The translations under genes and the position numbers were made by a program. A DNA stretch of 64,000 nt from Chionis minor (Eukaryota > Chordata > Aves > Charadriiformes > Chionididae). Shown here piece by piece: positions 1 through 11,800 of the stretch. The notes beneath the pieces were generated by a model. The model saw only the letters and a program-made list of their open reading frames with translations. It did not search any database and was not told the origin of the DNA. Position 1 is the stretch's first letter, and each line of letters begins with the position of its first letter. Location of the stretch: positions 186,001 through 250,000 of the forward strand of contig VZSF01008855.1 in NCBI GenBank assembly GCA_013398295.1, read 5' to 3'.

Positions 1-530
1 TTCCTACAAGTCCTGTGGGCTCCTCGCGCTGACATCCTGGCTCCCGCTCGCCCGCAGAGGACAGACGACGGCCGGCAGCGCGGCGGTGCTGCCTGGGGAA
101 GCCCCGGCCCAGGCCCGCAAAGACGAGGGAAATGCAGGGCTGTGCCAATTACTGAGGGGCTCCAGGGGCTCCGTTGCCCCCTTAGCTCTGCGCGGTGACT
201 AGAGTCCGGAATGTTGTAAGCGAGTTGCACGGCCCCTCTTCCGTCGCTGCCTTTTGCCTCTCGGATGGCTTGGCCTCGCGTGTCCGCGCGTACCCAGGTT
301 GCACCCCGCGAGGAGCTGCAGAAAGGGCCGGCCTTCCCTCGGACCGGGAACAACCGTTCCAGTTTACAAAGAGGGTCTGCGGGGAGAGGAGAAGCACTTC
401 CCGCGGGATCACTTTGGCCATAGCTTTCCCGGGAAGCCCGCGCTGCGCGGGACTGGCAGAGCAGAGGCCGGCGCTGGAGCGGTAGCAGCCCAGCTACAGC
501 GAGTGCTCCGCTCTGCCAGGAGAAGCAGAG
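1..530. promoter_or_regulatory. CpG island at left edge
   Basis: This is a GC-rich, CpG-dense segment that continues off the left edge. A pyrimidine-rich stretch ending in CAG near position 57 resembles a splice acceptor, so an exon could start there. The short open frames that follow are low-complexity products of the base composition and match no family I know. It may be the promoter or first exon of a non-coding transcript. The direction is unknown. Confidence 0.45.
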
Positions 531-2949
531 GAATGAGCGTTGGAATGTTTACTCTCCAATATTTCTCAGTTTCCATTCCATCCTGCCCTGAAAGATTTCT
601 GATTACTATACACTTCAAAATAGTATTTATTACAGATTTACATAATCTGTATGTTTTATGTTAAGGGAATAACACATTGATGCTGTACTACTGAAAGGAG
701 TTAATCTAAACTATGTAGTGTCTGCTATAACAGAGCTCCAACTAAAACAAATCCTTGTTTCCTGGCACTGACGAGTAACACATATCCAGAAGGACACTGC
801 CCGGCACATTAGGTAAGCTGCCAGGTGAAGCCACTGCTGGACTCCGAACCTTCACTGGGTTATGGATCAGCACTCGGCAAAATTCAGTGCTAACGTCTCT
901 GTGTAACCTCCCGTTTAACTGAAAGAGTGGCATTTCAAATAGCATGTGCCTGGTTTATGACGGATTCATGCGGGTAAAGCAAACACTGAAAGGGATTAAA
1001 CTGGTTTAGGCCTGAGGTAAGCGGCGCGATAACTCAGGTTGGATGCTATTCAAAATAGATTTGAGTGCATGCACGGCTAGGCGGTAGTAATAGCGTTTAA
1101 ATTTTGTTATTCTAAGTCTGTCGTTGAGTGTACTTGATGAGATTGTCCATGAGCATACAGATGGTGAGATTTTCATGCTTCTGTGGCATACTGACATCTC
1201 AGGCTGTAAAAATAAATTCCCAGATCGCTGCAATACCTAAGAAGCAGAAAAATGCAGTCCACCTTAAAGCTCAACATTGGAGGGCTTTATGTTTTAAGAG
1301 ATTTTATAACACTAGATACACAAGTTTGTGCAAACCAGGAATACTGATTTAATGGATTTATAATACCAAGTAAAATTCAAGATACCCTCTGTGCCCTTTT
1401 TCATGGAGATTATTTTTTCTGTGCTTCTGAATTCAGAGATATGGGGGGTGGAGATAAAAACTTGCCTTTCTGCTGTTATCTGTAATAATTTTTTAAACTG
1501 TACCTAAGGATGAAAGGAGGAACTGACTTTTCATTAGGTCAAGCTACTTTTCATTAAAAGATTCTCGGATTGTTTCTGGATTTCACGTCATTTTCCAAAC
1601 TGCTATCAAATTATTGTATCTACTTTGACGATTTATGCTGCACCGAAAAGGTATTTGCGTCGAAGATGAATGCTGAGATATCTCCTCGAATGTAATAATC
1701 CCTTGTTTTTTCCTGCTTGAGAAGCCATAGTGTGGAGTAATCCGTGCATCAGCCTGTTCCGCCTGGACACCCACACTGCCATTGCTCACAAATAGCCGGG
1801 GTAGGGCACCCCTATTGGTTAATATCTGGCCGCAGACGAGGTGCTGCGCTTATCAAGGTCACCGAGATGACCGAATTAAAATTTTTAAATGGCTACATAT
1901 ATATAGCAGGGTGATATGCTGAAAATGAGCTAAAAGAAAAACATTTTGCAGAGACAAGTACATACTTTAAAAAGGTTTAAAATATTCCATTGGTGAAAAA
2001 ATAACTACTTGTAAAAACGTGTGTATTTTCATTATGCTTAATTTGCCATTCAAAACAAGTTTTTCTTAATAAGCTCTATTGTTTCTATCTGTTTTGTGAA
2101 ATGTAATACGTGTGAGACAGAAAGCAGACTCGGAATGTGAATGAGTCTTGTTTTCTCTTTCTCCCTTTCTATCGTTTTTTAAATGCAACTTTATTCATAT
2201 TCACAGGCATCTTTAAGTCGAGAAAAGGATTAATGGAAGTGGCATGGCATTCCTGAGGTCACGATCTGAAAAGATGAAACATGAAAGCTTATCTGCTCTT
2301 CTTTTCCTATATCTTATTTCTGTGCAACATCGAAGTCCCCATAAGGAAAACATTCTACGGTTAATAGTTATGTTTTCGCTCTCAGCAGTGACACAAGCTT
2401 TGTCAGGTTTTCGCTGTTTGCATAGTCCATTAAAATACTTTAATAAATGACTCGTCGTTTTAAAAAATCGCCACACTATCACCCGGGTAAAAACATCTAT
2501 ATCCTCCCGATCCTGCAGTGTCAAAAAGTATAGTCTCTCAGGGCAAAAGGTTACGGAGCCTTCATAAAGGTTTCCCATCTGTCATCAAGCGCGACATCAA
2601 GCCCTCTAGGTGCTGTGAAAATGATTTTCTCCGGAATTCTCCAGCCCAAAGATGCCATCCTCTTAATTACAAGCATTTGAGATCAGGAACGCCACTGAAT
2701 TCCCGGGAGATTCACAGAAGATATGCAAAAATAATCTCTTCTCTTGCTCGCCTGCCAGGGCTTCTGTACCTGCCCACAAGCTAATCGGCTCATTTGCTAG
2801 GTAATGATGGATGGACCGAGGCAGCCCGTACAGCTGCACTGTCACCCCTCCTGACATTACTGATCTGCTGCCACCCAAAGTTTCCTCCTTCTAATTGACC
2901 ACTAGCACAGGAGTGAGAAATAGCGTCCTATTTATTGTTTTTATTGATC

Positions 2950-3280
2950 AACTGCCCTTCTCGCTCCCGTACAGGGGTTACTCACGCACACGGGATAAGG
3001 GAATGAACCGAGGCGTTGCGATGGCGGACCGTGAGGCTGTCAGAACATCTGCTTACACCAGGTGCCCCGAAACCCCACGCAAACTATGCCGGGGGCAGGG
3101 TGCGCCCAGCAGAACACACGGACAGACGGGGCGCGGAGCCCAGCCTTTGTGTGACAGGACCGTGCCTGCACAGCAGACACCGAGCCTTCGGTCGGGCGAG
3201 AATCCCGTCTACAAATGTCCATTAGCACTTGTTCCCGGGGTGACAACCAGGTGAAAGGCCATCCGACCCGTCAATTTATC
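2950..3280. promoter_or_regulatory. CpG cluster
   Basis: This is a short interval with many CpGs (for example around 2,985-3,035 and 3,090-3,245) inside the larger CpG-retaining domain. No splice sites or coding signal can be assigned. It is treated as a possible unmethylated regulatory element. Confidence 0.35.
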
Positions 3281-4340
3281 AACAGTCGGGCGTTGGAGGT
3301 TGCTGTTGGGCTAAAGGGATTACAGCAGTTGTAGGAGGAGGCACAGAACGTGAAGTGAGCAGGAGGAAAATACCACTGTAGCCTCATGCAAGTTCTCTTC
3401 CAGTACAGAACCAGCGCAAGGGAAGTAACTAGCTGCCTTGAGTCATACCGTTCAAAGCGCGCATAGACCTGGTGATGGATACGTCTGGAGAGGCTCTGAT
3501 AGCGTTGAGCAGACTACATTTTTAATATGTGGAAACATGTACATAACTCTGGACATAAGGGTGGGGGCGTAAAAAAGTCACGTCCAAGCTCAATAGGAGC
3601 ACGGGAGAGAAACCTCGGGCTCCATGCCATCCGAGATGCGAAAGCCCACGGAGACTCAGCAGCCAAAATCGCATACACTGATTTTTTAATAGAGTTCTCA
3701 TCCATGTGTCCATTTAACTGCAGTTGATACAGATCAAATAAGCTTGTTACTTATAGAGTCCCAGTTGCCTCAAGTGATACAAGACGGTAGCAACAGGAAT
3801 ATCCCTAATTAGAACGGATTAATCTGATTTCTTTATTCAGGGAGTTTAGCGTCCCTAAGTATTCAAAGAGTGATAAAAGTCTTCCAGCATAAAGCCGCCA
3901 GGTTTAGTACTTCTGCCCAGGGAACAGGAACAGCAGGTTTCCTTCTACCATTAAAACTTCCTCCCGTTCTTTTGTATCATTTCTGAAATGTTCACCATAC
4001 TACTCCCTGCTTTTCTCCGAAGTTTTTACTTCATATAATTTTGTGTATACACACACGCGCGCATTTCAGGCAAGATAAATCTGAGAAAAGCACGTAGCTG
4101 GAAAGTAATAAGAAATATTACATCAGTTGGTCATGAAATAGCTTCCTACACCTTAGCAAGGTTTTAAGACCCGTCATCTTAAAATTTACTTTGTGTAGTG
4201 ATAACTTGGCATTATATGTCATGATTGCAATCGCAACTATTTGAAGACGTGTAGTAATCCGTGAATGCTTCTTCTAAGGGAACAAAATGCCGTACGCTTT
4301 ACAAATTCTTTTGAAGTTAATTTAGTTTTACATGGGATTT

Positions 4341-4560
4341 TTTACTATTTAAAGGCGTGCGCGTGGCTCCTTCATACAAGTCTTCCCGACCTGTGCAGGA
4401 AAGAGGCGACAGAAGCGACATCCGCCCAGAGGACCCGAAACTAACCCTTGTGCGCCCGAAGTTCTACCCAAAGCTCTGCGGTGGCGGCCGAGTGCGGGCA
4501 GCGACGGGCAATGGGGAAAAAGAGCAAGACAGATGTTCTTAGCCGAGAGCCTGGAGTCCT
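4341..4560. promoter_or_regulatory. CpG cluster
   Basis: This is a compact CpG-rich patch flanked by AT-rich sequence on both sides. The short open frame across it has no recognisable domain and is most likely a by-product of composition. It may be a regulatory element. Confidence 0.3.
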
Positions 4561-5299
4561 GCGCTCCAGCTCACAAGCCCATTAAACCGTAATGGCCGTA
4601 ACTGCAGGAAGCATTTAAAAGCTAGCCTTGCTTTCTAGTTCATGTAGAATACCAGGAATGCCAAGAAATGCCCGTCCGGCCCGGAGACGCTACAAACAAC
4701 GGAAAGAAAAGGCAGTCCCTTCAGCCTTTTCCGACCCCACCAGCCGGTGGAAAATGGATGCAAGACCTGAAACGTGATGCGATTCTCAGAACTGTCAAAT
4801 CTCTCTGGGCTTCAAGGGAATCTTGTGGCCAACAAATCCAGCTCCGCTTTGATTTTAGCCAGTCTGTCAAAGAGAAGAGATTACCAGAATGGCAGAACAG
4901 CAATTACCCAGCCCTTTGCGTGAGGGTAACAAGACGATAAGGATGATAAGACTCCCACAGTATTTCAGAAGGTCCATATTTCCCACTGGGCCTAAGTGAC
5001 TTTTCCATTAAAGGGTGAAGAAAATGGCTATTATAAGAAAATGCCGGTGAAGAAAATGTTACTATATAACAGGCTGGTTGCGTCTCTTGACAAAGAGTTT
5101 GTCGGAAAAACCACAGAGAGTGGACTTACTGGCTTGTTGTCCTCAAAAACGGTCTCTTTCCTTTTGTGATGTTTCCGAGACAAAGCTAAGAGGGCATTAG
5201 CTGCTTTCTTTTGAATAAAAAAGTTGGTGGCGTGTGTGGGTGTGTTTGTGTCGGGAGGGGAAGTTTATTCCTTTAAAAATAAAACTGTTCCTTGGACTC

Positions 5300-5326
5300 T
5301 TTTTTTTTTTTCTTAAAAAAAAAAAA
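5300..5326. repeat. Homopolymer T/A inverted repeat
   Basis: A run of 12 T is followed by C, two T and then 12 A, so the segment can fold on itself. It is a simple low-complexity feature about 120 bp before the A-tract array. Confidence 0.7.
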
Positions 5327-5449
5327 CACAAGGCTAAAGGGACACGTCCCCTTCTTTGTCTTCAGAAGAAATGGCAGAAAGTTCGAATCTTGTCGTCGCT
5401 TTCTCTTCCCAAAATAAACGCCTTGTTACGATTAGATGCGTGCTGCCCT

Positions 5450-5562
5450 AAAAAAAAAAAAAAAAAAAAAAACCATTTTGGGGCCAAAGAAACCCAAAAA
5501 AAAAAAAAAAAAAAAAAACAGATTCTAGGTCCAAAAACGCACCAAAAAAAAAAAAAAAAAAA
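5450..5562. repeat. Degenerate A-tract tandem array (period about 47 bp)
   Basis: Three long A runs lie at 5,450-5,472 (23 A), 5,496-5,518 (23 A) and 5,544-5,562 (19 A), with starts 46 and 48 bp apart. The two spacers (5,473-5,495 and 5,519-5,543) can be aligned with each other: both have an ATT core, then a G-rich step, CCAAA and a CC end. This looks like an old tandem duplication of a unit made of about 23 A plus about 24 bp of unique sequence. Any open frame through it is lysine-rich or phenylalanine-rich low complexity and is not a gene. Confidence 0.65.
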
Positions 5563-7039
5563 TCTCTTTGAAGAAGCAGCCTAATCCCAACCTTTAGAGT
5601 TAGAGTCGCAAAGCTGCAGTAAAATACCGTCAAACTGGGTTCTTAAAGTTTTCTTCAGTGGCGTTTTCTTAGGTTAATTGTGTTCTCGACGAGGAGATGC
5701 TGTGAGCAATAACGCACCTCCCGGAGGGACCCGTGCCTGAGAGCGCTGGTGATGAGTGGAGCTGCCATGGCTGGTAGATCAGAGGCTGGGATGTACACTG
5801 GACCGACTTTACCGTCTTATTTAAATGTGATGATTTTCTCATTTGTTGCATTGTTTGTATTAATCCGAATATCTTGTTATGTTTGTTTTGTCTCCTGGGA
5901 GCCAATAAAGCTGTGAAGTTTTTCTTTACACCAAATGCAGCTCTACGGGCGATCAATCAATGGGTAGTTTTTGGATAATCTGCGAGAGTGAGAAATCTAA
6001 TAAAGCAAGCAACTAAAAAAGGAAAACAAAGTCTATTTTCTGTTAGGTTAGCTACGTCAGGAGTCAGGCTTTCCACCATGCCTTTCCAAGATATTTAAAC
6101 AGCTACATTTAACTACCGGGTCAGCACCTCGCCAAATTAACTCGCTGGCGTATAAAGGAAAAAGTTTAGACGTCGTGACCTCGGCAGCAATGTGGGTGAC
6201 TTACTCTTACAATTAAATTTACTTTGACACTCGCATTTCTCCCCACCTCCTCCTCCGCAGCGGTATATGAAAACACACTAAGGCGAAAGAGGGACCAATC
6301 ATGAAGTGAGAGAACAAATAAGCGAAATTTTTAAATTACTGTTGCTTTCCTATACCAGGTACAATGGTAAGGAATAGGTAGTCAAAGACGATATAGCCGG
6401 CTTCTAGGTCGCAACAAGGTCCATCGGAAATCGTGCCATTTAATTTCAAGACAGCAGTTCTCTTATCACAACAAAATGAGTTATAAACAGACCAAAATAA
6501 CAATCTGAATTATCTAGCATTAGTGGCTGAACCAAACAGTCCCAGATTACGTGATGAATTGTTAAGTTGCAGTAGCATTGTTTTGGAATTGCTAATTAAA
6601 AAATAAGTAAACCCCCATGACTCTGGATATGACAACTGAAAATACCCACAAATTATTTAATAAATGAAGCGTCTAACAACTCTAACACTTCCTGCTCGCC
6701 TTGTTAATAAATGTAATTTGAGGTAGATTTAAAAAATTTCCCATCTAAACAGTGAATTCATTACGCGACGTTCAGATCTCCAGATGCCTATGGACTCCTC
6801 GGAATTAGGTGTTAAATAGACAAAAGTGAACCAAACTGCCTTTAAAAGCACAGCATGACCATGTAATTCTTTTTCCAGTTTGTGGTAAAAAATGATGAAA
6901 CTTCTTTCCAAGTAGCTATCACCCAGATTTAGTGTGAAAAGTAGTGTAATTGTAATTCACGCCATCAGGGTCTATCACTGATAGACTATCAGCTGTTCTG
7001 TAGTTAGGAAGGCTTTCTTTTCAAATAGGAAAGCTGCCA

Positions 7040-7330
7040 AGTGCTCTGTGATACCTCCAGCAAGCTTATCGGATGGAAGATCGGAGCCAAAACAGCAGCT
7101 GCACACATATGCAAATTGGCAATTAATAGTATAACATTCTGGGGAGGATTTTTTTTTTTTTTTTAATATGGGAAAGTATAGCGGAGCTACCTTAATATTA
7201 ACCTTAACAGTGACAGGGAACTTCTTGTCTGAGCGGCCAAAGAATAATTACCCTCTGGAGAGACTTTCACTCTATTACTTTCTTCCTTCACACAAAGATC
7301 AAAGCTTTGTTGTCCTGCCGAGTTTGTCTC
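7040..7330. promoter_or_regulatory. Candidate enhancer with clustered factor motifs
   Basis: Within 32 bp there is an E-box CAGCTG (7,096-7,101), a perfect POU octamer ATGCAAAT (7,109-7,116) and a homeodomain-type CAATTAAT (7,120-7,127). A TCF/LEF-like AGATCAAAG (7,296-7,304) abuts a SOX-like CTTTGTT (7,305-7,311). Such combinations are typical of neural enhancers, but each word is short and could occur by chance. A T run near 7,150-7,164 interrupts the segment. Confidence 0.3.
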
Positions 7331-7357
7331 CATCATGAAAGTTAACTTCAGGGAATT

Positions 7358-7829
7358 AAAAAAAAAAAAAAAAAGGGGCGGGGGGTGGGAATACCTTGTC
7401 GCTTCAGTTTTCGAAAGTAGGGAATCGTGGCAATCCGCGCGTCCGTCCGCCTCTGCGGGCCCCCCATGACAAAAAAAAAAAAAAAAAGGGGCGGGGGGTG
7501 GGAATACCTTGTCGCTTCAGTTTTCGAAAGTAGGGAATCGTGGCAATCCGCGCGTCCGTCCGCCTCTGCGGGCCCCCCATGACAAAAAAAAAAAAAAAAA
7601 GGGGCGGGGGGTGGGAATACCTTGTCGCTTCAGTTTTCGAAAGTAGGGAATCGTGGCAATCCGCGCGTCCGTCCGCCTCTGCGGGCCCCCCATGACAAAA
7701 AAAAAAAAAAAAAGGGGCGGGGGGTGGGAATACCTTGTCGCTTCAGTTTTCGAAAGTAGGGAATCGTGGCAATCCGCGCGTCCGTCCGCCTCTGCGGGCC
7801 CCCCATGACAAAAAAAAAAAAAAAAAAAA
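7358..7829. repeat. Four identical 113-bp tandem units with A17 spacers
   Basis: Each unit is 17 A followed by 96 bp of unique GC-rich sequence. Units start at 7,358, 7,471, 7,584 and 7,697, and a fifth A run begins at 7,810 and meets the assembly gap. I see no differences between the four copies, including the length of the A run. The unique part begins with a G-rich stretch (four G, C, six G, T, three G), contains TTCGAA and about ten CpGs, and ends CATGAC. Perfect identity means either very recent expansion or an assembly loop through the poly-A. The apparent minus-strand open frame here changes frame with each unit, because 113 is not a multiple of 3, and is not supported as a gene. Confidence 0.9.
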
Positions 7830-7881
7830 NNNNNNNNNNNNNNNNNNNNNNNNNNNNNNNNNNNNNNNNNNNNNNNNNNNN
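7830..7881. other. Assembly gap (52 N)
   Basis: There are 52 undetermined bases between a 20-A run on the left and a 24-A run (7,882-7,905) on the right. The gap directly follows the 113-bp array, so the true array length is unknown. Confidence 0.98.
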
Positions 7882-8379
7882 AAAAAAAAAAAAAAAAAAA
7901 AAAAAGTCATTTTGTTTTAGTTTAGGGTGCTTATCCTGTTCCCTGAAAAGATGTTCAGAGCTACATAGAACTCTTAGGAGTTCCTCTGCATTTGTTACGG
8001 ATACTCTAATCAACGACAAAGTAATTGAAAGGATTAGTTTTATATATTTTCCCCAGCTCTGCCGCAGCAAACTAGCCTGCTTTATTTAGCCCAGCATGTA
8101 TGAATACAAGACTCCCAATTAATGCAGTTGCTTGCTTTAGTCAGAACACTGCCTTTCAAAAGATCCTCACATGATCCTTTTCTTGTAATAGCAGGCTGGA
8201 GCTGGAAAGGCTTTGCGAGGCTGCTGCGTTTCACACCAGCCCGTCCCCAGCGCTTTCCCCACTGCCTGTCTGTCTCTTCTAGGACAGGCGTGGGGTGATT
8301 AGCTAATGTTTTCCATAATCTGTGAATTCTTAATAGTCTTATTTTCACCGAGAAGGATCTCAGCGTGTTTAGGATTAGG

Positions 8380-8840
8380 AAGAACAAGCGGATTCTCCAG
8401 GCAGGCAGGCCAGGCAGTTCGCTCCTCGCCGGGGGCAGGTGCCGGTGCCGCAGCCCGCCGTGCGGCGCAGCCAGGCTCCCACCGCCGCCGCTTCTGCCGC
8501 CTTTTCCCGCTGTCACCTCCACTCCCACAGCAAGCCTCTCCCGGTTTATTACTCAGTAATTGCACGTCGAGTTGAAACACCTTTGTGTTCCTCCACTTCA
8601 CTTCTATTTCGGTTACAAACAGAGGCCGTTTCGGCAGGCGACGCAGAGGCGCAGCGCGGTGTCCCCCCCAGCCGCCCGCCGCCCAGCGCAGCGCAGCGCA
8701 GCGCAGGCACGGCGGACCGGCCAGCCCCGCGCAGCCCCGCAGCAGCTGCTGCCGCCCAGCCCGGGACTCTCCCGCGTTACGGCTTCCTCGGTCACGCAAC
8801 AGCCTTAAATCTGGCAGCCCCCTCCCCTCTGTCTTCAAAC
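8380..8840. promoter_or_regulatory. CpG island with GCGCA repeats
   Basis: This is a strongly GC-rich and CpG-rich island. It includes a proline/alanine-like low-complexity core and four tandem GCGCA units at 8,686-8,705. Long open frames occur on both strands simply because stop codons are rare at this composition; none shows a recognisable domain. By position and composition it is a good candidate promoter for an unannotated transcript, with direction undetermined. Confidence 0.5.
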
Positions 8841-11800
8841 CGGGCTTTCCCTACCCGAGTCCAACGGCGGCTTTCCAAATAGCACCCGATAATTCCGTCA
8901 GGCAAAGAAAATATATTTAGATTTAGAATATAATTCTTCACCATTCTGTTCCGTCATCAAATCAATATCGCACACAAGTTAAGAGAAAGGTGGGGATATA
9001 AACACATCCGTACGCTCTGGTTTTCAGCCGGAACTGGAAAATATACACATTTATCTTCACAGACCCTTAAATAGTCAGATCTTTGAGAGGGACGCTTTTT
9101 CCTAAATTACTAGTGTCCCAAAGGCAGAATGATATAAACCCTCACCGAAAGGCGACCGGAGCAAAAGGAAGACTAGCTTGACTAAAGTTATTAATTTGAC
9201 CACACACACAGAGGAAAACCTGTTTGTAGAATATTCAATAAGCAATATTTACATTCAGATGAGATTCCCCTCGCTGTGCTTGTCTGGATTATTTGTGATG
9301 CCTTTTCCCTATTGCAAACACTCCTTTGGCACTTTTGTCGATCCACTCTTAATTTTTCCAGTATCTCATAGACACATGGAACATAACCGTTCTTTAAAAG
9401 TTTGTTTTAAAGTTTCATATTATTTACCCACAGCAGTATCTCAATGTTTACATAAAATATCATTGGATCTGATAATTTCTCCCGTTAAAGAATTTGCTTT
9501 TCAAGTTTTAATTTGGACAAAGAGTGGCCTTCAAGCATTCCCGTGAATATATACGTGTGTGTATATATAAATAAAATATCTTGTATTCACACAACTCTTT
9601 TCCTTCTTCTGTTCTAATGATGACATAAATCTCCTCAATCAGCTAAGTTTAAAGAAGAGCTTTAGAGAATATTGAACGTATAATCTCAAACAATGTAAAG
9701 CACAACCTAATAAAAATAATTCTGACATTTGCAGTTTCATGTAAACCAACTGTATCCGGGAAATTAAGAATAAAAATAATGGGATTATTATCGTGATTAA
9801 GGATAACAGGGTTTGGGCCTTCGTCCTCCATTCACTTCATTAAAGCTGCATACTGGGAAACATGTGGTGCTGTATCACTGCACACACTGCTTGGAGAGTT
9901 CTGTGACATCTGGAGTAGTAGAACATAATCCATCTCCCTCAACTCTGGGTGTGGTTTCTATATAATTCTTATCTAGGAACCTCTACATCAGATATAGCTA
10001 TACATACAAAACACTATACTTTTTTTTTTCTTTCTGAGTACTACGCTGCTCAGACATTTTTATGTGTTCATTTATCCCACCTTAGAAGACAATATGGTGG
10101 TGGGTTTTTTTAAATTCTGGTCTCCAGAGGAAATAAGGGAAAAAGGGGGGTCAGGGAGCTATGGCCTATCTCCTAATAATTTTTAAATCTGTTGGCAAAG
10201 TCCAACCAAGTTGGACAGAGAAATATATATTAAGATACTGATGGTTTTTTAATTGTTATGAATAAGAATAAGCCTGTTAATACTAGGGCAAAGGCACAAA
10301 GAAGCCAACCATTATTTGCTCTATTTGGCAGCAGTTCATTGACCTACCTGGGCTCCTGGACTAGTCTCACCATGTGATGTCTCTTACCTAGCTGGCAGGC
10401 CAGAACTCACAACTAGAGGTTATGGGAAACCCCAGAAATATTCTGAGGACATCCCATTAAAGGAACAGAGGGTGTCTTGGAGGTTTTAAGATACAGAGGT
10501 AATCTAAGGATTACTTGGGATACTGAGGGGATGGGAGCAGAGATGACTACAGGATACAGTGGGATATAGGAAACCAAACTATAAAAAATTAAATTTTCAT
10601 GTTAATTGAACAGCTTTACACTTTGAGTATTATGCTATTTCATTACTGGACTCTTTCCCCATGGTCCTGAGACAACAGGTAAGAATGACAAATCATTCAT
10701 GGTGAATTTCAGAACTTGGTCCACCAATCCAGTACCAATTTTTGTGTTGCAGAAAGCAATCCTTCGACTTTTGCAGCAGTACATTGGGGCAGAGCACAAT
10801 TGGATGTACTTTCAGAAGCACATTCTCATGACATTACTGAAGAGAAGCTGCAAAAAGCAAAGGTTGAAGAAGAAAACAAGTCAGTTAAATGTGATGGTAA
10901 CAGAAGAGTCACAGTGCCAGTAGGCTATCTATGTTGGTTATTTCCATTTGATTCATGAGAATAAGTCAAAAGGCTTTGTTTTCTTCCTTTTGTTTTCTTT
11001 ATGGTATTTAAGCATTTTAGTGATATGGAGTCTTCCAGTGTTAAAAGGTGACACTATATTGTTGCATTTGAAGGATGTGATTTGAACGTTGTAGACCAAA
11101 TTGCTTATGAAAGTTAAAAATTAAAAGAAGGGAGAATTCCAGAAAAAAAGAGCCACAAGAAGATTGTCTAGAATATTGGTTTGTTGGAAGACAGAGTTGC
11201 TTCTCAGTGAGAGTAATAACCCTGGCTAATCCATGGCTATTCCAGCAACTGTAGCTGTTCCACTGGAAACGTTTTGCAGAAAGTGAAGAGATCACAGTGG
11301 AGACTGACAATTTCCCTATTTGAGAAATGGAGAAAGCAACGTGCCTACGGATATAAACTACTACAGAAAAAAAGTCTTGTTCCGAATAGTACACAAATTA
11401 GGTAATATTAAAACAAATTAAAATTAATTCACTTGGTTTAGATACGTAATTTAAAATATTGACTCACACAGAACATTTTCAGCAATAATTCTAAGTAAAT
11501 TTTGAATGTATAATTCAATAGATAAACCCACATCATCCATACATAACTGACAATGAATCATCTCTTGAAGAGTAAGAATGGAAAACTAGGTAAAGGCATA
11601 GTACAGTATACAATATTTAGTAACTGAAAGGCAGGCGCAATACTGTATTAGTTTTAGGACTGCTGCTGTCAGATTTAAAGGGACAGTTCCCTAGACGGTA
11701 TTAGGAAAAAAAAATAATATTATAAACATTTAATTTCAGGGAGCCTGAACTAATCAGGAAAGTTCACAATAGGAAAAAAAAATCCCACTTTTGTATGATC

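Larger units (their letters stand above)
1..9850. other. CpG-retaining intergenic domain without a recognised gene
   Basis: CpG dinucleotides stay frequent across this whole stretch, even where overall GC is moderate. By eye I count seven CpGs in 6,001-6,180, against none in the comparable AT-rich stretch 20,401-20,580. The density falls off near 9.85 kb. Vertebrate DNA normally loses CpG through methylation, so this pattern suggests a broad unmethylated domain of the kind seen around developmental regulators; that is inference. I read both strands and found no recognisable protein domain or convincing exon chain. Between the CpG clusters and arrays listed separately (531-2,949, 3,281-4,340, 4,561-5,299, 5,563-7,357, 7,906-8,379, 8,841-9,850) I see only non-coding sequence with scattered homeodomain-like and POU-like words. 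It could belong to a lncRNA locus or a distal regulatory region. Confidence 0.55.

Noticed and set aside
195..664. Overlapping open frames at the left-edge CpG island
   Set aside because: No family resemblance, and the frames overlap on both strands. A splice-acceptor-like site near 57 is not enough to call an exon.
7630..8070. Minus-strand open frame of about 146 codons across the 113-bp array and the gap
   Set aside because: It is made of poly-Phe from A tracts, repeat units read in shifting frames, and undetermined residues from the N gap. It has no domain and no plausible gene structure.
8299..8838. Long minus-strand open frame (179 codons) in the CpG island, with overlapping + frames
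   Set aside because: Open frames on both strands and in several frames are expected in GC-rich DNA. The translation is low-complexity Arg/Ala/Pro with no recognised domain.
10699..10958. Lys-rich open frames near 10.8 kb considered as a pseudogene or TANK exon
   Set aside because: I could not match them to TANK or any other family, and no convincing splice sites frame them.
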